Positions 26,813 through 36,212 of a stretch of DNA of 64,000 nucleotides are shown here, piece by piece; the first letter of the stretch is position 1, and each line of letters opens with the position of its first letter. A program made the translations under genes and the position numbers. The notes under the pieces are model-generated. The model was not told the origin of the DNA, did no database searches, and was given only the letters and a program-made list of their open reading frames with translations. Origin of the DNA: SKVR01 sp964453995 (GTDB taxonomy: Bacteria > Bacteroidota > Bacteroidia > Bacteroidales > UBA7960); the NCBI GenBank assembly GCA_964453995.1, contig CAYVQC010000001.1, positions 83,924 through 147,923 on the forward strand, written 5' to 3'.

Positions 26813-27706
26813 ATGGAATTACGAATTGGAGAATTAGCAGCCCTTGGAACAGCCTTTTGCTGGACAATTACCGCACTTGCATTCGAAACCGCCAGCCGTA
26901 AAGTAGGTAGTGTGGCTGTAAATATTATTCGCCTGATTATGGCCCTGGTCATGCTCAGCATATTTTCCTGGTTTAACCGCGGCTTGTTTTTCCCCACCGA
27001 TGCAACCGCATTTACCTGGTATTGGCTCATTTTGTCGGGATTGGTAGGCTTTGTTATTGGTGATCTGTTTCTTTTTGAAGCTTTTACACTTATCGGCTCC
27101 AGGCTTTCTATGCTTATCATGACCCTGGTACCACCCATAACAGCAATCCTGGGTTGGTTGCTCATGGCAGAGCAAATGAGCATCATCAATATTGGTGGGA
27201 TGGTAATGACCATTTCAGGAATTGCTCTTGTAATTTTTCAAAAACACGCACCCGGCAAAAGCCGTATCAATGTACCTGCCAAAGGTTTGATCTTTGCCTT
27301 TCTTGGCGCTGCAGGCCAGGCCAGCGGCTATGTTTTGAGTAAGTTTGGCATGGGTGAATTTGATCCTTTTGCTGCAACCCAAATACGGGTAATGGCAGGT
27401 ATCTTTGGGTTTATCATCTTAGTAAGCTTTTTCCGTCGCTGGAGATCTGTAGGCGGTGCATTGACCCAAAAAAAGCCTATGTTGCTTATGATGATAGGAG
27501 CGGCATTTGGCCCTTTCATAGGAGTTTCTCTTTCGCTATTGGCAGCACAGCATACTACAACAGGTGTTGCTTCAACCATTATGGCTATTACCCCAATTCT
27601 GATTATTCCCCCAACTCTTCTTATTTTTAAGCAACCCGTAAGCTGGAAAGAAATTGTAGGAGCGGCAATAAGTGTGGCCGGTGTTTCGTTATTTTTTATT
27701 TTCTGA
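26813..27706 (+). CDS. EamA/DMT-family transporter
   Basis: Integral membrane protein of 297 residues with about ten hydrophobic helices in two EamA repeats. The first begins IGELAALGTAFCWTITALAFE, the second at about residue 160 with GLIFAFLGAAGQASGYVLSK. The end of the second repeat, TTTGVASTIMAITPILIIPPTLLIFKQPVSWKEIVGAAISVAGVSLFFIF, is typical of drug/metabolite transporters when read as consecutive short helices. Substrate unknown. It is divergent from the radical SAM gene, 183 bases apart. Confidence 0.9.
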   Translation: MELRIGELAALGTAFCWTITALAFETASRKVGSVAVNIIRLIMALVMLSIFSWFNRGLFFPTDATAFTWYWLILSGLVGFVIGDLFLFEAFTLIGSRLSMLIMTLVPPITAILGWLLMAEQMSIINIGGMVMTISGIALVIFQKHAPGKSRINVPAKGLIFAFLGAAGQASGYVLSKFGMGEFDPFAATQIRVMAGIFGFIILVSFFRRWRSVGGALTQKKPMLLMMIGAAFGPFIGVSLSLLAAQHTTTGVASTIMAITPILIIPPTLLIFKQPVSWKEIVGAAISVAGVSLFFIF

Positions 27707-27868
27707 GAATACTGAGAAAATTATCATTTTCAATCGTGATATTTGCCTTAATGCATGCTCTATGTAGCAGTTCCAGAAAATGTTATCATAGTCCTTGAAT
27801 CTTATGCTGCACGGTGCCGGAATCATTCTGACCGCCCGGAAAGACACACCTGAAATTGTAATAATGAC

Positions 27869-30211
27869 ATGTTGAAGCGAATCAGGCAATACTTTATTTC
27901 CAATAAAAGAAACAGGAAAAAACACTCAGCCTTGTTCAAAAAAACAGCCATTGCGATGGCTGCCCTGTTTGCTCTAATAATACTAATGCTTTTAATCCTG
28001 GTAGTGAGTGTTAGGGTTGGGTTATTTGGTAAATTGCCCACCATGCGCGAACTGGCATCAGTTGAAAATCAGCTATCTTCAGAAATATATGCGGACGACG
28101 GCCGTTTATTGGGGAAATTCTTTATTTATGACCGTAGCCACGCCTCAATTGAACAGATCTCTCCCAATGTAATTGATTGTTTGATAGCTACCGAAGATGC
28201 CAGGTTTTATGAACACAGCGGAGTGGATTTGCGAAGTTTGGCGCGGGTATTATTGAAAAGTATTCTGTTGGGTGATAAATCAGCCGGAGGAGGCAGTACC
28301 ATCAGCCAGCAACTTGCCAAGAATCTATATTCAAGGAAAGATAACGGATTTCTTTCGATGCCGGTAAACAAGATTCGCGAAATGATTGTAGCCCGGCGCC
28401 TTGAAAAGATCTATTCCAAGCAGGAGATTCTTACCCTATATCTCAATACGGTGCCCTTTGGAGATAATGTTTATGGCATTAGTGCTTCCTCATTGCGGTT
28501 TTTCAACAAAAACGCAGGCGATTTAACCATTGAAGAATCCGCAGTATTGGTAGGGATGCTCAAAGCAACGAACCTGTTCAATCCTCGCCTATATCCGGAA
28601 AACGCATTACAGAGGAGAAATATAGTAATAGGTCAGTTGCAGCGTTATGATTATATAAATAAAGAAGTAGCCGACTCGCTGCGTTCTCTCCCTCTGCAGT
28701 TACAATACAACGCTATTACCCACAACCAGGGGCCGGCACCCTATTTTCGCGAAATGGCAAGGATGAGGATCACAAAAATCCTTGATGAATATAATAACCA
28801 CAATCAAACGAATTATAATCTCTTCACCGACGGATTAAAGATTTATACGACCCTTGACTATGATCTTCAGCTCATGGCCGAGCAAGCCATACGGCGCCAG
28901 GTATCCAGGCAACAAAAGATGCTGGATGAATACTACAAAAACATATCGCCTGAAGCAGCAAAAGCCCTTGTGCATTCCTTGGCACAAAATACGCCCAGGT
29001 ATCATGCCCTGCAGGAAGTAAATGCTGCTGAAAAACAAATTGAGCAAGCCTTTACAACAAAACAGGCCATGGAGCTTTTCTCGTGGGATGGAGCCGAAAG
29101 AGTTGAAATATCTCCCCTGGACTCCATTTTCCGGATGCAAAAAGTATTGCATTCAGGGTTGGTTTCCATTGATCCGGGGAATGGATACATAAAAGCCTGG
29201 GTAGGTGGAAACGATTACCGGTTTTTCCAGTTCGATCAAGTACTATCGCAACGGCAGGCGGGATCGGCATTTAAACCTTTCCTGTATGCTACAGCCCTGC
29301 AACAGGGAATAGATCCCTGTGAGTATGTAAGTAATGAACAAAGGGTATTTGCAGAATACGAGGATTGGACTCCCACCAACGTGCGAAACGAATATGAAGG
29401 CTACTACAGTATGAGTGGAGCGCTTGCCCATTCAGTAAATACCATAGCAGCTTATTACGTGAGCCTTACAGGAGTAATGCCAGTAATAGAAACCGCCACC
29501 AGGGCAGGTATAAAATCTCTATTGCCAAGGGTACCTTCACTTGCCCTGGGTACGGCTAATGTAAATCTTTTGGAGCTTACCTCTTCTTATGCCACCTTTT
29601 TGAATGACGGTATACCTGTTGAACCAGAATGGCTGCTGAAAATTGAGGATAAAAATGGTCGCGAAATTTACAGGATGCCTCCCCGGGAAATTGAACCCGA
29701 ACCTGCATTTGGAAAAGATATTGCCATGATGACAAGACAAATGATGCAGGCAGTAGTAGATAGCGGAACCGCTGCCTCGCTGCGCTATGGTTATGGATTG
29801 TATAGCCCTTTGGCAGGAAAAACCGGCACAACACAAAACGGGGCAGACACATGGTTTGTAGGCTTTACACCAGGTTTGGTTACTGGGGTTTGGACAGGTT
29901 TTGAGAACCCTGCTTTCGTAAATATCTATCAATCTCCCCTCAGTAGTGGGGGTAGTGCCGTACCGGTTTGGGGCGATTATCATACAAGGATACAGCAGAA
30001 TGCCTACACAAGGAAATATATAAAAGGTTCTTTTACTGCTTTGCCAGATTCTCTTTCACACTTGCTTGCCTGCAATATGTATCTTGAGGAACTACCACCA
30101 GAGAATCTTTGGGAAAGATTGTTTAAGCCCAATGAAAAGTATCGCAGAGAAAAACGCGAACAAAAAAAGCCACGCAGCCGGTTAAGGCAGTGGCTTGAAA
30201 ACATTTTTTAA
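27869..30211 (+). CDS. Bifunctional penicillin-binding protein 1 (GT51 transglycosylase/transpeptidase)
   Basis: Class A PBP that polymerises and crosslinks peptidoglycan. Cytoplasmic basic tail (1-24), transmembrane helix (about 26-48), GT51 domain with the catalytic Glu in TEDARFYEHSGVD (108-120) and GGGSTISQQLAKN (140-152), then a penicillin-binding transpeptidase domain with S466xxK (GSAFKP), S522VN and K651TG (AGKTGTTQNGADTWFVGFTP). The length of 780 fits. The ATG is at 27869. A short leader of 162 bases separates it from the EamA gene. The basic C-terminal tail (KYRREKREQKKPRSRLRQW) is of unknown use. Confidence 0.94.
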   Translation: MLKRIRQYFISNKRNRKKHSALFKKTAIAMAALFALIILMLLILVVSVRVGLFGKLPTMRELASVENQLSSEIYADDGRLLGKFFIYDRSHASIEQISPNVIDCLIATEDARFYEHSGVDLRSLARVLLKSILLGDKSAGGGSTISQQLAKNLYSRKDNGFLSMPVNKIREMIVARRLEKIYSKQEILTLYLNTVPFGDNVYGISASSLRFFNKNAGDLTIEESAVLVGMLKATNLFNPRLYPENALQRRNIVIGQLQRYDYINKEVADSLRSLPLQLQYNAITHNQGPAPYFREMARMRITKILDEYNNHNQTNYNLFTDGLKIYTTLDYDLQLMAEQAIRRQVSRQQKMLDEYYKNISPEAAKALVHSLAQNTPRYHALQEVNAAEKQIEQAFTTKQAMELFSWDGAERVEISPLDSIFRMQKVLHSGLVSIDPGNGYIKAWVGGNDYRFFQFDQVLSQRQAGSAFKPFLYATALQQGIDPCEYVSNEQRVFAEYEDWTPTNVRNEYEGYYSMSGALAHSVNTIAAYYVSLTGVMPVIETATRAGIKSLLPRVPSLALGTANVNLLELTSSYATFLNDGIPVEPEWLLKIEDKNGREIYRMPPREIEPEPAFGKDIAMMTRQMMQAVVDSGTAASLRYGYGLYSPLAGKTGTTQNGADTWFVGFTPGLVTGVWTGFENPAFVNIYQSPLSSGGSAVPVWGDYHTRIQQNAYTRKYIKGSFTALPDSLSHLLACNMYLEELPPENLWERLFKPNEKYRREKREQKKPRSRLRQWLENIF

Positions 30212-30227
30212 GAACAGGGATAAGGCA

Positions 30228-30725
30228 TCAGTTTCTTTCCCTGCCAGGCATTTGATGGCGGCCCCTTCCCTCTTTATACAGAAAACGGTTAAAATCCCTT
30301 TCTGCATCGTAAAGCTGAATTACCTTTTTGATGGGAAGTATCTTCTTAAATTTTTCATGGTATTCGCGACGCAAAGCAACCATTTCTTCCATGTTGCTGA
30401 TATCTGCATCTGCAATTTTCAACAGCTCTTCCTGGCTGAGTTCTTCGATGCTTTGTTGCTCCCGGCGCATATTTCTATGACGTATCATCATTTGATTGCG
30501 TTTTTCATTGTACTCATTATATACCGGCCAAAACACCTGGGCTTCTTCTGGTGTGAGAGATAGCTCAGTAGTTATAAATGCTATGCGGCGTGCCTCCAGT
30601 TCTTTGTATTTTTGCTGCCACTGCCCCTGCCCTCTTTCCAATCCCCTCTGGGCAAAGGAAAAGGGAGCTATCAATAATAATAGCAGTAATACGGTTGTAA
30701 AGCTTTTTCTATGCAATGTGTTCAT
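30228..30725 (-). CDS. Spy/CpxP-like periplasmic protein of an ECF-sigma operon
   Basis: A 165-residue exported protein. Signal peptide MNTLHRKSFTTVLLLLLLI ending in FAQ, then a highly charged helical domain. The segment SLTPEEAQVFWPVYNEYNEKR is an LTxxQ-like motif as in Spy/CpxP periplasmic chaperones and metal sensors. It is the third gene after an ECF sigma gene and a probable anti-sigma factor, 32 bases after the latter. A sensing or chaperone role in envelope stress is likely, by analogy only. The stop lies 16 bases from the end of the convergent PBP gene. Confidence 0.7.
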   Translation of the reverse strand: MNTLHRKSFTTVLLLLLLIAPFSFAQRGLERGQGQWQQKYKELEARRIAFITTELSLTPEEAQVFWPVYNEYNEKRNQMMIRHRNMRREQQSIEELSQEELLKIADADISNMEEMVALRREYHEKFKKILPIKKVIQLYDAERDFNRFLYKEGRGRHQMPGRERN

Positions 30726-30757
30726 AATTTATTCACATTTATGTTGATACAAAATTT

Positions 30758-31237
30758 TCAATCAATAATATCAGCAGGAGATTCCATGTAATAATAGCCA
30801 TAATCCATAAGGTAATCTACTATCTGCTCATCCGAATCAGGGCTATCTGTTTCAGAATCCAGGTTATTGGTTTCAAGAATCATTTCGTAATATGCATCAG
30901 TCTGGTAATCTGCATACCATACCATATATTCTTCATAAAAACCCTCATCAGCTATACCGTTTATACTTTGGCTGGCATCCCTGAGCAGGAAGAAATATCC
31001 TGCCAACATAAGCATAACTGATAATACTCCAACCAGGACAAAGCGGGGCAATTTCTGAAAAACAGGCTGAGCATTCTCTTTCTTATTCAAACCAGAGATC
31101 GAAATTTTTTCACTAATCTGACCGGAAAGCCCATCAAAATACCCCTCAGGAGCTATAAAAGGATTCTCTCCTTTAAGCTTATCAAGATTAGGTGCTATTG
31201 GGTGCAACTCTTTTTTAATATTTTCTTTTTCACTCAT
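30758..31237 (-). CDS. Probable anti-sigma factor (single-pass membrane protein)
   Basis: I chose the ATG at 31237 (159 aa); the frame opens 13 codons earlier. The cytoplasmic part MSEKENIKKELHPIAPNL is followed by NPFIAPEGYFDGLSGQISEKI, a PEGYF motif often seen in proteins encoded next to ECF sigma genes in Bacteroidota. One transmembrane helix (about residues 73-92, FVLVGVLSVMLMLAGYFFLL) is followed by a short extracytoplasmic region that is strongly acidic and Tyr-rich. It lacks a canonical zinc-binding anti-sigma motif, so the role is inferred from context. It lies 45 bases after the sigma gene. Confidence 0.65.
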   Translation of the reverse strand: MSEKENIKKELHPIAPNLDKLKGENPFIAPEGYFDGLSGQISEKISISGLNKKENAQPVFQKLPRFVLVGVLSVMLMLAGYFFLLRDASQSINGIADEGFYEEYMVWYADYQTDAYYEMILETNNLDSETDSPDSDEQIVDYLMDYGYYYMESPADIID

Positions 31238-31281
31238 AGTAAGCCGATTATAAATCTTAGACAAAAAAACCAACAACAGGT

Positions 31282-31830
31282 TTAATTTTCAGTAAGATAT
31301 TTTTCAATTTTATTTACAGCATGATGGTAAGATGCCTTTAATGCTCCAACAGATGTATCCAAAACAGCAGACATATCCTCATATTTCATTTCATCGTAAT
31401 AGCGCAGGTTAAACACAATGCGTTGTTTTTCCGGAAGCTTTAGGATAGCCTTTTGCAGTTTTTTCTGAATTTCATTGCCCGAAAAAAATGTTCCCGTATC
31501 TATTTTATTGCTCAAAACATCTTCTACATCATTCCAGGGTAAGAAATACCTCAATCTTTTTCTTTTTAAAAATGTAAGGGCTTCATTGGTGGCTATTCGA
31601 TAAAGCCAGGTAAATAAACCAGACTCGCTCCTGAAATTCCCCAGAGCTTTCCATGCCTTAACAAATACTTCCTGAACCAGGTCGTTGGTATCTTCATGGT
31701 CGATCACCAATCTTCTGAGGTGCCAGTAAATTTTTTCCTGGTATTTTTTTACAATCAGGTTAAAGGCATAGTTTGGATTTCCGGATTGTTTATAAAGTTC
31801 CAGTAAGTATTCATCCGTATAGTGTTCCAT
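31282..31830 (-). CDS. ECF-type sigma-70 family RNA polymerase sigma factor
   Basis: A 182-residue sigma factor with region 2 (about 22-95; DTNDLVQEVFVKAWKALGNF and LFTWLYRIATNEALTFLKR) and region 4 (about 125-178; AILKLPEKQRIVFNLRYYDEMKYEDMSAVL, with the helix-turn-helix VGALKASYHHAVNKI). No C-terminal extension is present. The first gene of a three-gene set with the probable anti-sigma factor and a Spy/CpxP-like protein. The -35/-10 pair it would recognise is not evident from one window. The start ATG is at 31830. Confidence 0.92.
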   Translation of the reverse strand: MEHYTDEYLLELYKQSGNPNYAFNLIVKKYQEKIYWHLRRLVIDHEDTNDLVQEVFVKAWKALGNFRSESGLFTWLYRIATNEALTFLKRKRLRYFLPWNDVEDVLSNKIDTGTFFSGNEIQKKLQKAILKLPEKQRIVFNLRYYDEMKYEDMSAVLDTSVGALKASYHHAVNKIEKYLTEN

Positions 31831-32103
31831 ATAATCTACTGAGGTAAATCCTCTTTGTATGTATCAGGGCATTAATACAGTTTAAACTCGACTCATTTAG
31901 CAGACTTTTTTTTTCCATAAAGGTTTAATGTCATAGAAACTTTTTTGGTTCACAATTTATTTGGCCGTAAAATGTCCTAAAAGCGGGCAATTAATCCTGC
32001 TGATTCATAAGTGAAAAGGAAGCTGCTTCTGTTCTCCATTGCCAATAACTATTCCTGAAAAAGAAGTATGTCAGTGAAAATGCAGACACAACCACTGACC
32101 AAA

Positions 32104-33495
32104 TTAATAATTCAGATTGACCACAGTGGAAATCCCTGAATCGATCCGGAAAGTTTTTTCTTTGGAGAAAATGGTTTGACTGGAAGCTTTGGAACGATAG
32201 ACTACCCTATAGGTTCCAGGCTGGAGATAGATCGATTCGCTCTGGGCATTTTCACGAATTACATGAACAACATTTAGCTTATTGTCCTCTTCATGCAATA
32301 TTTTGGCATATCCTTGTGCGGGCAACCTTATTACAGCAATACCAGGCTGAGGTACCTCAACAGTTGTTGTATGGCTCTGCCTAATATCAATATTTTTCAC
32401 ATGCACCCTGGGTAATGATAAAATCTCCAGGTCATATTCTCCAACAAGGTATTTCTCCGTATTTCCAAAGATCTGCGTTGTGAGAGTTTCCATTTCACCA
32501 GCCTTTCTTACAATAGCCCGGTAGGCAACCTGCGTTTTGCCTCCCACCAAAAGGGTAAGGCTACCCTGGGGGGCATCAATGGGGATAATATTGTGTTTGC
32601 CCGGATTAACCTTTACCTCGAGTTTTTCTACCGGTGGCATTGTATGAACCTTAATATCATATATCATAAGAGGATCCAGGTAGTACAATGTATCCGGAGT
32701 ACCCCTATGATTCATGGTATGAACAAAACTTTCCATAATCCTGCCACTGGTGTGGTCATATAATGTTATGGGCACGTTCGTTTCTGTTGGCAAACCATAA
32801 ATATCCATAAGGTTTACCTGGGCAGTAGTATTGTCTAATGCCTGAGAAATTACAATGTTAAGGCTTTGCCTGAACTCTACTTCACTGGTGGCATCAAAAT
32901 ACTGACCCACACACTCAAAATCAGCACTAAAATCACGTCCAATACCAATAATGAAAGGTTTGAGAAAAATCCCTTTTTTTTGCAATTCCCTGGAGACGGC
33001 GCATGGATCACCGCCGCACTCCTCAATCCCATCGGTAATGAGCACTATTATATTCCTGCAATTATCACAAGGGGGAAAATCATGCTGCGCTCTTTCCAGC
33101 GACATAGCAATGGGAGTTGTTCCCCTGGGAGTAATACTTCTTAATCGCTGTTTTATTTGGGGAATATTGTCATTGTCAAAAGGAATCTCAAGCTTAGAAT
33201 CATCACAATCCTGCGGAGGGAAACGTTTTTGATGGCCATAAACCCTAAGGGCAAGCTGAGTATTTGGGGTTTGCTCAAGACTGTCTAGCAGTTCAGTAAG
33301 AAGATCACGGGCAATATTAATTCGCATATCACTTTGCCAACGGGCAAACATACTTTGCGAAGCATCAAATATAAACAATATACGGGTCAGGGGAGGCTCC
33401 TTCTCATTGGGCTGCTGGCGTCCCTGTCCTGTTAGTGAATTACTGATACAAATCAGAAATACTATTAATGATAATGCTAACTTTTTACTATTCAA
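32104..33495 (-). CDS. VWA-domain exported protein
   Basis: The reading frame starts with TTG at 33495; no ATG or GTG gives a sensible N-terminus, and the TTG gives a good signal peptide (SLIVFLICISNS, cleaved near GQG). Residues 36-215 form a von Willebrand A domain with a full MIDAS: D44-A-S46-Q-S48, a conserved Thr in PRGTTPIAMSLE, and ITDGIEECGG. The second half (about 220-463) is beta-rich with a repeated pattern resembling carboxypeptidase-like/SpaA-type units. It may be a secreted or periplasmic metal-dependent adhesion-type protein; function unknown. Confidence 0.75.
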   Translation of the reverse strand: MNSKKLALSLIVFLICISNSLTGQGRQQPNEKEPPLTRILFIFDASQSMFARWQSDMRINIARDLLTELLDSLEQTPNTQLALRVYGHQKRFPPQDCDDSKLEIPFDNDNIPQIKQRLRSITPRGTTPIAMSLERAQHDFPPCDNCRNIIVLITDGIEECGGDPCAVSRELQKKGIFLKPFIIGIGRDFSADFECVGQYFDATSEVEFRQSLNIVISQALDNTTAQVNLMDIYGLPTETNVPITLYDHTSGRIMESFVHTMNHRGTPDTLYYLDPLMIYDIKVHTMPPVEKLEVKVNPGKHNIIPIDAPQGSLTLLVGGKTQVAYRAIVRKAGEMETLTTQIFGNTEKYLVGEYDLEILSLPRVHVKNIDIRQSHTTTVEVPQPGIAVIRLPAQGYAKILHEEDNKLNVVHVIRENAQSESIYLQPGTYRVVYRSKASSQTIFSKEKTFRIDSGISTVVNLNY

Positions 33496-33868
33496 TGTGC
33501 GCTTTTTCTTGTTAAATGTATTTTATTTCTACGCAAAAAGTGACAAAATGTTGTAATAATTCCTGCAGAGAAAAATTACGCCATGCAAAACGTTGCAAAT
33601 TTTCTTTTTCGAGCATGTTTTTACTTTGCATCGAGTTGAATATAACTATAAATTCAACTATCCCGGCAAATTTAGTCAATTAGCTATTGCCTTTTATCAG
33701 AAAACATACGGGATATTGAGAAAAGGAATAGTGTAACATAAAAAACAGTAATTATTCGCAACAGCCCAAGAACGAAATTATAAGTGTTTTTTCATACACA
33801 CCCCCACTTTTTTTATTGCTTTTCTGCTAAATTGATACTTTTTTTTAATGCAACCCCGTTTTTTTGAC
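33496..33868. other. Divergent intergenic region between VWA gene and glnN
   Basis: An AT-rich stretch with no credible gene. The main structured element is a perfect 8-bp inverted repeat, AGTTGAAT (33634-33641) and ATTCAACT (33652-33659), with a 10-base spacer, which could be an operator. No other recognised site was found on the VWA side. Confidence 0.4.
33634..33659. repeat. 26-bp palindrome AGTTGAAT-N10-ATTCAACT
   Basis: Both arms match perfectly over 8 bp with a 10-base AT-rich spacer. The spacing of arm centres (about 18 bp) is near two helical turns, as for a dimeric DNA-binding protein. It lies between divergent glnN and the VWA gene, so it could serve either. This may be chance in AT-rich DNA. 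Confidence 0.3.
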
Positions 33869-33876
33869 TACCTTTG
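33869..33876 (+). promoter_or_regulatory. Bacteroidota-type -7 box of glnN
   Basis: TACCTTTG, an exact TAnnTTTG match, ends 25 bases before the ATG at 33902. It lies within the apparent upstream extension of the frame, which is why the start at 33848 was rejected. No clear -33 TTG is at the proper distance. Confidence 0.5.
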
Positions 33877-33901
33877 CCCGAAAACCTTAACATTTTACAT
33901 T

Positions 33902-36094
33902 ATGAGCAACAGAAGATTTACAGCGATCAAAGAGTCACTAAAACACGAACCCCTGGAATTGAACGGTATTCCCTCAAAAGTATCGGAGTTTTTTGCAACA
34001 AGTGTTTTCAATGACCGCGCCATGCGAGAATACCTCCCTGACGATGTATACAGGAGTATCACAGAAAACATAGAGAAATCAGAAAAGATTGATAAGAAAA
34101 TTGCAGATCAGGTGGCATCGGCTATGCGAGCCTGGGCAATCAGCAAAGGAGCTACCCATTATACTCACTGGTTTTTACCCTTAAACGGGGCTACAGCCGA
34201 AAAGCATGATTCCTTTTTCAGCCCCTCGTCAGATAACAACATGAGTATAGAGCAGTTTGACGGAAGTAAACTGGTACAACAGGAACCTGACGCCAGTAGT
34301 TTGCCCAGTGGTGGTTTGCGAAATACATTTGAGGCCAGGGGTTACTCTGCTTGGGACCCCTCCTCTCCTGCATTCATAATGGATAATACGCTATGTATCC
34401 CCACAATATTCGTAGCCTACACCGGAGATGCCCTTGATTTTAAAACTCCCCTGCTTAAAGCACTTAGCTTCATTGATAAAGAGGCAACAGAAGTATGCCA
34501 ACTATTCGACAGAAGTATTACCAAAGTTTTTTCTACCCTTGGTTGGGAACAGGAATATTTTCTGGTAGATGAAGCTCTATTTTATGCTCGACCCGACCTT
34601 GTTTTAACCGGACGTACCTTGCTGGGACATGCTCCTGCCAAAGGACAGCAGCTGGAAGATCATTACTTTGGTGCTATTGCACCCAGGGTGCGGGCCTTTA
34701 TGAATGAATTTGAATACGAAGCATGGAGACTGGGTATCCCAGTAAAAACAAGGCACAACGAGGTTGCTCCTAATCAGTTTGAACTCGCCCCCGTATTCGA
34801 AGAGGCAAATATCGCCATTGATCACAACCAATTGGTAATGGTGGTGATGGATAAAGTTGCACGGAAGCACAAATTCAGAATCCTTTTTCATGAAAAACCC
34901 TTTGCAGGACTAAATGGTAGCGGGAAACACAACAATTGGTCCCTGGCAACAAATACCGGAAAAAATCTTCTCAGCCCGGGTCACACACCCAAAACCAACC
35001 TTTTGTTCCTTACCTTCTTCATTAATTTTATCAAGGCAGTGCATGAACATGCCGATTTGCTAAGAGCAGCCATTGCATCGGCGGGCAACGATCATCGTCT
35101 GGGGGCTAATGAAGCTCCCCCGGCTATCATCTCGGTATTTATCGGTTCGCAACTTACAAAGGTGCTAGAAGATATAGAGAAAAAGGTGAAAAACAGAAAA
35201 ATGACCCCTGAAGAAAAAACCGAACTGAAACTAAATATTGGAAAGATCCCACAAATCATCCTGGATAACACAGACCGAAATCGTACCTCCCCTGTAGCTT
35301 TTACGGGTAATAAATTCGAATTCAGGGCTGTTGGATCGGCGGCAAACTGTGGCCCCGCCATGATTACTATCAATTCAATAGTTGCCAATCAGCTTAAAAA
35401 ATTCAGAAAAACAGTAGAGACTGCCCTGGATAAGGGAGAAGACAAAGATGAAGCTATCTTCAAAATTTTAAGAGATTACATTATCCAAAGTAAACCCATC
35501 TTATTTGAAGGCAATGGTTATAGTGATGAATGGGTAATTGAGGCTGAAAAAAGAGGGCTGTCGAATTTTAAAAATACCCCAGATGCACTTGCTGCTTTTC
35601 TGAGCGAAAGCACTAAAAAACTTTTTGTTGAGAATAACATATTTACGGAAAAAGAACTTGAAGCCCGCTGGGAAATCAGGCACGAAAACTATGCAAAGGT
35701 AATTCAGATCGAATCAAGGGTAATGGCAGACCTTGCAGGTAACCACATTATACCTACAGCCATAAGGTACCAGAGCATTTTGGTAGATAATGTAAGAGGG
35801 CTCAAGGAAATCCTTTCGAAAGAACAATTTGAAAAACAGGCAGAGCTCCAGATATACATTATTGGAAAAATCTCTGAACATACTACCGAAATTCGAAAAT
35901 TTGTAAAAGAGATGATCGAAAAAAGAAAAGTTGCCAATGCCATTGAGGCATCAAATGAAAGAGCCACATTCTACTGCAATGAAGTAAAACCATACCTTGA
36001 AACAATAAGGTATCATGTAGATAAACTTGAAGTACTTGTGGATGATGAAATGTGGACTTTACCCAAATATCGGGAAATGCTTTTTGTAAAATAA
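33902..36094 (+). CDS. glnN: Glutamine synthetase type III
   Basis: Assimilates ammonia by ATP-dependent condensation with glutamate. The ATG at 33902 gives 730 residues, the typical GSIII size (type I is about 450). It begins MSNRRFTAIKESL, and conserved blocks include PLNGATAEKHDSFFSP, RTLLGHAPAKGQQLEDHYFG, KTRHNEVAPNQFELAP, FHEKPFAGLNGSGKHNNWSL, NDHRLGANEAPPAIIS and DRNRTSPVAFTGNKFEFRA, the catalytic landmarks of GSIII. It is a single-gene unit with its own promoter-like site and a strong terminator. No GlnB or ammonium transporter gene is nearby. Confidence 0.97.
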   Translation: MSNRRFTAIKESLKHEPLELNGIPSKVSEFFATSVFNDRAMREYLPDDVYRSITENIEKSEKIDKKIADQVASAMRAWAISKGATHYTHWFLPLNGATAEKHDSFFSPSSDNNMSIEQFDGSKLVQQEPDASSLPSGGLRNTFEARGYSAWDPSSPAFIMDNTLCIPTIFVAYTGDALDFKTPLLKALSFIDKEATEVCQLFDRSITKVFSTLGWEQEYFLVDEALFYARPDLVLTGRTLLGHAPAKGQQLEDHYFGAIAPRVRAFMNEFEYEAWRLGIPVKTRHNEVAPNQFELAPVFEEANIAIDHNQLVMVVMDKVARKHKFRILFHEKPFAGLNGSGKHNNWSLATNTGKNLLSPGHTPKTNLLFLTFFINFIKAVHEHADLLRAAIASAGNDHRLGANEAPPAIISVFIGSQLTKVLEDIEKKVKNRKMTPEEKTELKLNIGKIPQIILDNTDRNRTSPVAFTGNKFEFRAVGSAANCGPAMITINSIVANQLKKFRKTVETALDKGEDKDEAIFKILRDYIIQSKPILFEGNGYSDEWVIEAEKRGLSNFKNTPDALAAFLSESTKKLFVENNIFTEKELEARWEIRHENYAKVIQIESRVMADLAGNHIIPTAIRYQSILVDNVRGLKEILSKEQFEKQAELQIYIIGKISEHTTEIRKFVKEMIEKRKVANAIEASNERATFYCNEVKPYLETIRYHVDKLEVLVDDEMWTLPKYREMLFVK

Positions 36095-36129
36095 AACCCC
36101 ATTTGTAATCCACCGCACTAAGCAAAAAC

Positions 36130-36190
36130 AAAAAACCGGTCCTTAGCCCAATTTTTCAGGAAAATTGAACTTTCAGGGCCGGTTTTTTTT
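36130..36190. terminator. Bidirectional terminator after glnN
   Basis: An outer stem (36131-36143 with 36175-36187; A5, CCGG, one G-T pair, CCT) encloses a second 7-bp hairpin (36149-36155 with 36161-36167). The right arm runs into T8 and the left begins with an A-run, so it can act for glnN and for the convergent DUF3078 gene. Confidence 0.85.
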
Positions 36191-36212
36191 ATTGGTGGGC
36201 AGAAGTTAATTA

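Noticed and set aside
27689..27925. Minus-strand ORF before the PBP gene
   Set aside because: It overlaps the start of the PBP gene and the end of the EamA gene with no coherent sequence pattern.
33848..33901. Upstream ATG start for glnN
   Set aside because: A TACCTTTG box lies within this stretch (33869-33876) and the residues do not match the family; the ATG at 33902 gives the canonical N-terminus.
36131..36187. Possible riboswitch or structured element after glnN
   Set aside because: It is a nested hairpin with flanking A and T runs after a stop codon; a terminator explains it better.
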